From Clostridiales bacterium (GTDB lineage: Bacteria; Bacillota; Clostridia; Clostridiales; Oxobacteraceae), in contig JASEJN010000034.1 in NCBI GenBank assembly GCA_030016385.1, positions 1 to 37,081 on the forward strand: 37,081 bases of DNA. Reading direction: 5' to 3'. Below the pieces are notes generated by a model. It worked only from the letters and a program-made list of their open reading frames with translations. It did no database searches and was not told the DNA's origin. Each line of letters begins with the position of its first letter. Positions within the stretch are counted from its first letter, which is position 1. Shown in pieces: positions 33,249 through 37,081 of the stretch. Position numbers and translations under genes: made by a program.

Positions 33249-33347
33249 GTTTAATTCGCAATTTGAGCTTATGTTATTTTGAGCACTCATTTGTTGCTCA
33301 AAATAACATAAGCCTATTTATGCCTGATTTCAAATTACGAACTGAAG
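33249..33347. repeat. Full-length interspersed palindromic repeat (copy g)
   Basis: A 99-bp element, inverted relative to copy b, with ends TTTAATTCGCAATTTGA and TCAAATTACGAACTGAA. A perfect internal hairpin pairs CTTATGTTATTTTGAGC with GCTCAAAATAACATAAG around a 10-nt loop. Flanks TTAAGTATA (33240-33248) and TTGAATATA (33348-33356) are 9-bp direct repeats with two mismatches. It lies in the galK/cwlD intergenic region, which otherwise holds only AT-rich sequence. Confidence 0.8.
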
Positions 33348-33472
33348 TTGAATATAGAAAACCTTTTCTATTGCTATATTCTTATTATATAATATGTAAA
33401 ATTATTTTAATAGTGCTAAATCGATATCGAAGTTTCATATATTTATATGAAATAATATTAAGGACGCGGCAT

Positions 33473-34273
33473 ATGCTGAAAATATTTTATATCCCATGGA
33501 AAAAAGCGGCTCTGGCTGTAATTTTTCTTGTTTTATGCATAAGCATCTTTGCTATATCCGAGAAAAAGACATTTTTTGCTGGCAGCCCCCTTGAAGGAAA
33601 GACAATAGTCGTGGATGCAGGCCATGGAGGCGTCGATAGCGGAGCCAACAACAGCTATATTAAGGAAAAGGATGTAAACTTAGATATTTCACTTTATCTT
33701 GAGAAAAAGCTGTCACAAAACGGTGCAAAAGTCGTCATGACAAGGACGCAAGACACCGAACTTTCAAAATCATCCAAAATAGACAGGAGCAGATACCTTG
33801 AGGACCTGTCCAACAGGGTTGAAATAATAAACAATGCAGATGCGGATTTATTCGTGAGCATACACACAAATTCAAATGTCAGAAAGCCTTCGACAAGGGG
33901 CATGATTGCATTTTATTACAATTCAGTCCCCCAAAACCGCGAAATAGCATATGCGCTTCAGGATGTATTCAACACATATGAGTTTGTATATGATGGAAAT
34001 TCATATACCAGCCACCATATTCCCCAAAAAGGGAAATACTATATATTAGTTAACTCAAAAGTACCGGGAGTAATCGTTGAAAGCGGGTTTATTACAAACA
34101 GCGGCGATTTATTCCTTTTAAAGACGAAGGAATACCGCCTGCACATAGCAGATGCGGTATGCAAGGGTATAATCAACTATTTTACAAAATCCCATGCCGC
34201 CCCTTTAGAAAATGGCTTATCAGGTATTGAAGAGGAAAATATAATACGGATGTTTGAAGATGAGGAGCAGTAA
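33473..34273 (+). CDS. cwlD: N-acetylmuramoyl-L-alanine amidase, CwlD-like
   Basis: The 266-aa protein has an N-terminal membrane segment (about residues 11-29) and an Amidase_3 domain. Its zinc ligands are visible as His51 in VVDAGHGGVDSGA, Glu65 in KEKDVNL and His131 in VSIHTNSN; the catalytic Glu203 lies in VIVESGFITN. In Bacillus, CwlD (237 aa) strips peptide from muramic acid to form muramic-delta-lactam in spore cortex, needed for germination. Size and single anchor fit CwlD; a vegetative amidase of the same family is the alternative. ATG 33473 follows AAGGA at 8 nt; upstream in-frame starts run through the repeat element and are not credible. A TATAAT lies near 33388. It is convergent with the hydrogenase-like gene, with 2 bp between stops. 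Confidence 0.85.
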   Translation: MLKIFYIPWKKAALAVIFLVLCISIFAISEKKTFFAGSPLEGKTIVVDAGHGGVDSGANNSYIKEKDVNLDISLYLEKKLSQNGAKVVMTRTQDTELSKSSKIDRSRYLEDLSNRVEIINNADADLFVSIHTNSNVRKPSTRGMIAFYYNSVPQNREIAYALQDVFNTYEFVYDGNSYTSHHIPQKGKYYILVNSKVPGVIVESGFITNSGDLFLLKTKEYRLHIADAVCKGIINYFTKSHAAPLENGLSGIEEENIIRMFEDEEQ

Positions 34274-34275
34274 TG

Positions 34276-35613
34276 CTATAAATTTCTTAAAAACATATGC
34301 GATTTTTCATTGTTCTCCTCCAACTCTTCGATGCTGTTTATGCCTATAGATTTGAGTATTTTTAATACGCACGGACTGTCCACAGGAGTTCTGTACTTCG
34401 ATTCATCACCATATTTATTTACAGACTCTCTTCCTTTTTCCTTGTCGATAATAGCCTTGGGGCCTCCCACACATCCTCCTATGCATCCCATGCCTTCCAG
34501 AAAGTTTACATCTATCTCTCCAGCAACAGTTCTGTCCAGCAATTGTTTGCATTCCCTTATTCCGTTTCCCTGTGTCGCTTTTAATTGAACAGCCTTCGCC
34601 GGGAACATACTCTTTAGTGTATCTTTGATGCACTCGCTTACCCCGCCTGTCCTTGCATATATCCTTCCTCCCTTTGATGAGTATTCGCTCTCCTCCCCAT
34701 GAAGCTTTTTAGGGTCGATGGCGGCGGCTTTCAATATCTCATCAAGTTCGTCAAATGTAAGCACAAAATCTATGGCATCTTTTATATCCTCTTCCCTTGC
34801 CTCGCTCTTCTTGGCAATACACGGCCCCACAAACACCACTTTAGCTTCCGGATATATCCTTTTTATCACTCTTCCCGCAGCCACCATAGGTGAAACCGAT
34901 GGAGTCACATGTGCTAAAAGATTTTTATAATGCCTTTTCAAAAGATTCATCCATACGGGACAGCAACAGCTCGTTATCATAAAATCGCCTGTATCTTTAA
35001 CCAGCCTGTCAAATTCTATTACTTCCCTGATGCTTATTATATCCGCAAAGACGGAAACCTCATAAAGATCTTTGAACCCCAACATTTTAAAGGCTGTACG
35101 AAGCTTTCCATAAGTGACATCGTTCCCAAACTGGCCTATGTACGCCGGCGCGATAGCAGCATAAACAGGAAAACCGCCGTTTATCATATTTACAATAGGA
35201 AGGTACTGGATTTTATCGATTATCTTTCCGCGCCTGCAGGCCTTTTCGCATTCCCCGCAGCCTTTGCAATTATCTGTATTTACCTTTATTTTGCCGGCAT
35301 CCCGATCCAGTATCATGGCATTGAAGGGACATGAAGCCATGCACTTGCATTCTTCATCGTTTTTGATGCATTCTCTGCAGTCTCCCACTAATGTTAAAAT
35401 GGGTTCTTCGCTGTATTCGTTTAAAGCCTTTTTTGCAATTTCCTTAAGGCCTACGTTGCTGTCAGGTTCTTGTCCCATCGCCGATGAAAGATAACCTTTA
35501 AGCATATCCTCATCCATATCTTGAAGCTTGATATCATCTATACCCTCTACTAGTTTTCCTTCCCTCTGCAATTTTACGACTTTCCTGAATATATCCAGAT
35601 ATCTTTTATTCAT
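34276..35613 (-). CDS. [FeFe]-hydrogenase-like protein with variant H-cluster motifs
   Basis: The 445-aa protein has a helical N-terminal part (residues 1-70), a ferredoxin-type domain (C79, C82, C89, C91, C95; then C116, C119, C122, C126) and a hydrogenase large-subunit domain. The H-cluster motifs are recognizable but not canonical: TSCCCPVW (214-221) for TSCCPxW, GPCIAKKSEA (263-272) for MPCxxKxxE, and EGMGCIGGCVGGP (373-385) for the L3 motif. Cluster cysteines are retained. It may be a sensory or otherwise non-respiratory group of the family; hydrogen turnover is not assured. ATG 35613 follows GGAGGAT. It is monocistronic, with no maturases or partner subunits nearby. A TM1266-type regulator lies at 18575-18841. 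Confidence 0.85.
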   Translation of the reverse strand: MNKRYLDIFRKVVKLQREGKLVEGIDDIKLQDMDEDMLKGYLSSAMGQEPDSNVGLKEIAKKALNEYSEEPILTLVGDCRECIKNDEECKCMASCPFNAMILDRDAGKIKVNTDNCKGCGECEKACRRGKIIDKIQYLPIVNMINGGFPVYAAIAPAYIGQFGNDVTYGKLRTAFKMLGFKDLYEVSVFADIISIREVIEFDRLVKDTGDFMITSCCCPVWMNLLKRHYKNLLAHVTPSVSPMVAAGRVIKRIYPEAKVVFVGPCIAKKSEAREEDIKDAIDFVLTFDELDEILKAAAIDPKKLHGEESEYSSKGGRIYARTGGVSECIKDTLKSMFPAKAVQLKATQGNGIRECKQLLDRTVAGEIDVNFLEGMGCIGGCVGGPKAIIDKEKGRESVNKYGDESKYRTPVDSPCVLKILKSIGINSIEELEENNEKSHMFLRNL

Positions 35614-35702
35614 AGTATATCCTCCGCGAATCAGCTGATATTCTTCAAATGCAAAGCATCGATCTTCTTTATATTATTATTTTACCAGTTGAAGATATAT
35701 AT

Positions 35703-36383
35703 TCAAGCTAAAATATTGCACAGCCCGTGAAAACATGTATTTGCAATTAATTGATATCCCTGTTCATTTGGATGTATTCCGTCAAGGCTCATATAATTTC
35801 TATAATCGGTCGTGTCTAAAAATGCCTTTCTGATATCTATAAGATATACTCCGAGCTTTTCGGATGTAGCTTTTACAAGATCGCTGTACCTTTCCTGCCA
35901 TTTATATATCCCGCCGTTTTTATCTATCCACTTCTTTATAGTATCTCCGAAAAATCTTTTGAGAAGGTTATAATACCTATCTCCATCAAGCGGCGGGAGA
36001 GTACTTAAAATTGGTATCGCTCCATATTTCTTGACCGCATCGATTATCCCAGCAAGGTTTGTTTTGAACCTGTCAATAGGCACAGTGCCTTCATGCCTGC
36101 CATCTGGATCTTTTTTTACTTCTCTCCAGTTGGGATTGCAGTCATTGCCTCCTATTTCGATTATTGCTATGCCTCCATTTTCAAGTACAATATCCTTTCC
36201 AATGTGCAAAAGCATATCCTCGCTTGTAACATTGCAAATTCCATCGTTTTCAACATCCATATCAAGCAAATCCTTCAGTATAACCGGATATGAATTTTTC
36301 GTTATGAATGGTCTTCTCTCATTCAAGTTCCATACTTTACCTTTTGTAATGCTGTCACCTACGCAAAAAATTTTATTTTTCAC
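35703..36383 (-). CDS. SGNH/GDSL-family hydrolase
   Basis: The 226-aa protein has block I CVGDSITKG with Ser11 as likely nucleophile, block III IEIGGNDCNPNW and block V DGIHPNEQGYQ with the Asp/His of the catalytic triad. No signal peptide is seen, so it is probably a cytoplasmic esterase or lipase-like enzyme with unknown substrate. GTG 36383 follows GGAGTGA at 5 nt; the ATG at 36401 would swallow this ribosome binding site. Its promoter TTGTAT-N17-TAATAT holds an 18-bp palindrome nearly identical to that in the padR promoter, so PadR control is likely. Confidence 0.85.
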   Translation of the reverse strand: MKNKIFCVGDSITKGKVWNLNERRPFITKNSYPVILKDLLDMDVENDGICNVTSEDMLLHIGKDIVLENGGIAIIEIGGNDCNPNWREVKKDPDGRHEGTVPIDRFKTNLAGIIDAVKKYGAIPILSTLPPLDGDRYYNLLKRFFGDTIKKWIDKNGGIYKWQERYSDLVKATSEKLGVYLIDIRKAFLDTTDYRNYMSLDGIHPNEQGYQLIANTCFHGLCNILA

Positions 36384-36421
36384 AATAATCACTCCTATCA
36401 TTACTGATATTCATACATATT

Positions 36422-36450
36422 ATATTATCACTATTGATAATGCAATACAA
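36422..36450 (-). promoter_or_regulatory. SGNH gene promoter with PadR-type operator
   Basis: On the minus strand TTGTAT (36450-36445), a 17-nt spacer and TAATAT (36427-36422). The spacer and -10 contain the palindrome ATTATCACTATTGATAAT (36424-36441), 17 of 18 bases identical to the one in the padR promoter. Confidence 0.75.
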
Positions 36451-36480
36451 CAAAAAGAGCATTATTATATAGAATGCTCT
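36451..36480 (-). terminator. Intrinsic terminator of padR
   Basis: On the minus strand AGAGCATT and AATGCTCT form an 8-bp stem around a 9-nt loop, followed by TTTTTG. It overlaps the padR stop and insulates the SGNH promoter. Confidence 0.85.
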
Positions 36481-36928
36481 ATTCCATGCTTTTTATTATG
36501 CTGCTGAATACTTTTACAGTCTGATTAAGATTATCTATCAAGTTCAACTTCTGGTGCTTTAATTCCTCGCTTCCTCTTTTGGTAATCGTATAAATCCTTT
36601 TAATCCTCTTGTCCGGATCATCCCATTTTCCAGTCACGAAGCCATCTTTTTCGAGTCTCTTCAATATGGGATAAATTCCTCCTGTGCTGGGCTGCCAAGC
36701 ACTTTCGGTAATATCTGAAATTTTTGTTGAAATTTCATTGCCATTTGACGGTTCCTTATATATAATACTTAAAACGAGCGTGGGAAGTATGCCCCTTGTA
36801 AGTATCCTGTCCACCATCTCATTCTCCCGTTTCATTTTCTTAAGTTCCGCAAGTTTTCTCTTGTACTCAGTCTCTATCTTTTTCTGTTCGGCATCCCAGT
36901 CGACTAAAACTTTTGTCTTTTCGGCCAT
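36479..36928 (-). CDS. PadR-family transcriptional regulator
   Basis: The 149-aa protein has a charged, probably coiled N-terminal helix (residues 10-40) and a PadR winged helix: GILPTLVLSIIYKEPSNGNE, TESAWQPSTGGIYPILKRLE with KDGFVTGKW after it, and the wing KRIKRIYTITKRGSEEL. A C-terminal helix (about 125-149) would dimerize. PadR proteins are usually repressors released by small ligands. ATG 36928 follows GGAGGGATTGCC. Its promoter has an extended palindrome between -35 and -10, with the same 18-bp core as the downstream SGNH gene, so it probably represses both. The N-terminal extension before the winged helix is longer than in short PadR proteins. Confidence 0.9.
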   Translation of the reverse strand: MAEKTKVLVDWDAEQKKIETEYKRKLAELKKMKRENEMVDRILTRGILPTLVLSIIYKEPSNGNEISTKISDITESAWQPSTGGIYPILKRLEKDGFVTGKWDDPDKRIKRIYTITKRGSEELKHQKLNLIDNLNQTVKVFSSIIKSME

Positions 36929-36979
36929 GGCAATCCCTCCGGTAAATATCTGCTGTAATAGTTAAAATAATTTATATAT

Positions 36980-37008
36980 ATATTATCACTATAGATAATA
37001 TATATCAA
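36980..37008 (-). promoter_or_regulatory. padR promoter with embedded operator
   Basis: On the minus strand TTGATA (37008-37003), a 17-nt spacer and TAATAT (36985-36980). The palindrome ATTATCACTATAGATAAT (36982-36999) fills the spacer and extends outward as a longer AT palindrome. A repressor here would block polymerase. Confidence 0.75.
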
Positions 37009-37026
37009 TTGCTTTTATCCACATTC

Positions 37027-37081
37027 CTTCAATTCGTAATTTGAACTTATGTTATTTTGAACACTCATTCGTCAGATTCAA
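37027..37081. repeat. Interspersed palindromic repeat, variant 2, cut by window edge (copy h)
   Basis: It begins CTTCAATTCGTAATTTGAAC and carries the TTATGTTATTTTGA core, ACACTCATTCG and CAGATTCAA before the window ends. It is nearly identical to copies c and d. Confidence 0.75.

Noticed and set aside
33263..33472. N-terminal extension of the CwlD-like protein
   Set aside because: The extended frame runs through the interspersed repeat and has no ribosome binding site; the ATG at 33473 has AAGGA and gives a normal membrane-anchored amidase.
34276..35613. Canonical catalytic [FeFe] hydrogenase HydA
   Set aside because: Motifs L1-L3 deviate from TSCCPxW/MPCxxKxxE/FxEVMACxGGC and the expected partner or maturation genes are absent, so only hydrogenase-like is claimed.
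1..37081. CRISPR array formed by the recurring TTATGTTATTTTGA element
   Set aside because: Copies are kilobases apart, palindromic and in both orientations, without regular short spacers or cas genes.

Overview
The window (about 37 kb, low GC) looks like chromosome of an anaerobic, probably spore-forming Firmicute of the class Clostridia. The evidence is AG-rich ribosome binding sites with frequent GTG/TTG starts, FMN and SAM-I riboswitches, ECF transporter S components without a local energizing module, an [FeFe]-hydrogenase-like protein and a TM1266-type hydrogenase-system regulator, a CwlD-like cortex amidase, a Veg-like protein and the DUF5685/J-domain pair. No rRNA, tRNA, CRISPR array, phage module or transposase gene was seen.

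Layout. 1-7.2 kb (minus strand): ribU behind an FMN riboswitch with attenuator; a tight M16C peptidase / acyl-ACP thioesterase / membrane MutS-like ATPase cluster; a small Veg-like gene. 7.4-9.2 kb: an MFS transporter behind a ChrB-N-like gene, with a palindromic operator candidate at the transcription start. 9.3-15.9 kb (plus strand): a HAD phosphatase, a P2-type cation ATPase with a Fur-box-like palindrome at its promoter, and a GH38 alpha-mannosidase. 16.1-19.7 kb (minus): an SDR protein that lacks the catalytic Tyr/Lys, a TetR regulator under a perfect 50-bp palindrome, and a TPR / TM1266 / ECF-S cluster. 20-22.7 kb (plus): SAM-I riboswitch and metNIQ. 22.8-25.9 kb (minus): DUF5685 / J-domain / membrane protein cluster and an RsuA-type pseudouridine synthase. 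26.1-30.2 kb: a membrane-anchored hypothetical gene, a TrpXYZ-type ABC transporter and a HutP-family RNA-binding regulator. 30.4-34.3 kb: galK-galT and cwlD. 34.3-36.9 kb: [FeFe]-hydrogenase-like protein, SGNH hydrolase and PadR regulator.

The most interesting signal is the hutP/transporter pair. The leader of the transporter operon carries two clusters of three NAG triplets with exact 8-nt periodicity. One lies about 40 nt into the leader, and the other covers the Shine-Dalgarno and start codon of the binding-protein gene. HutP-family proteins bind NAG triplets, so this may be an undescribed amino-acid-dependent RNA switch. Other points: an interspersed palindromic repeat family (about 104 bp full length, with 9-bp flanking direct repeats) in at least six intergenic places; a two-promoter PadR regulon with near-identical operators inside the promoter spacers; and a large MITE-like hairpin shared as terminator by metQ and the convergent gene.

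All functions are inferred from sequence reading. Starts were chosen from visible ribosome binding sites and may differ from automatic calls.
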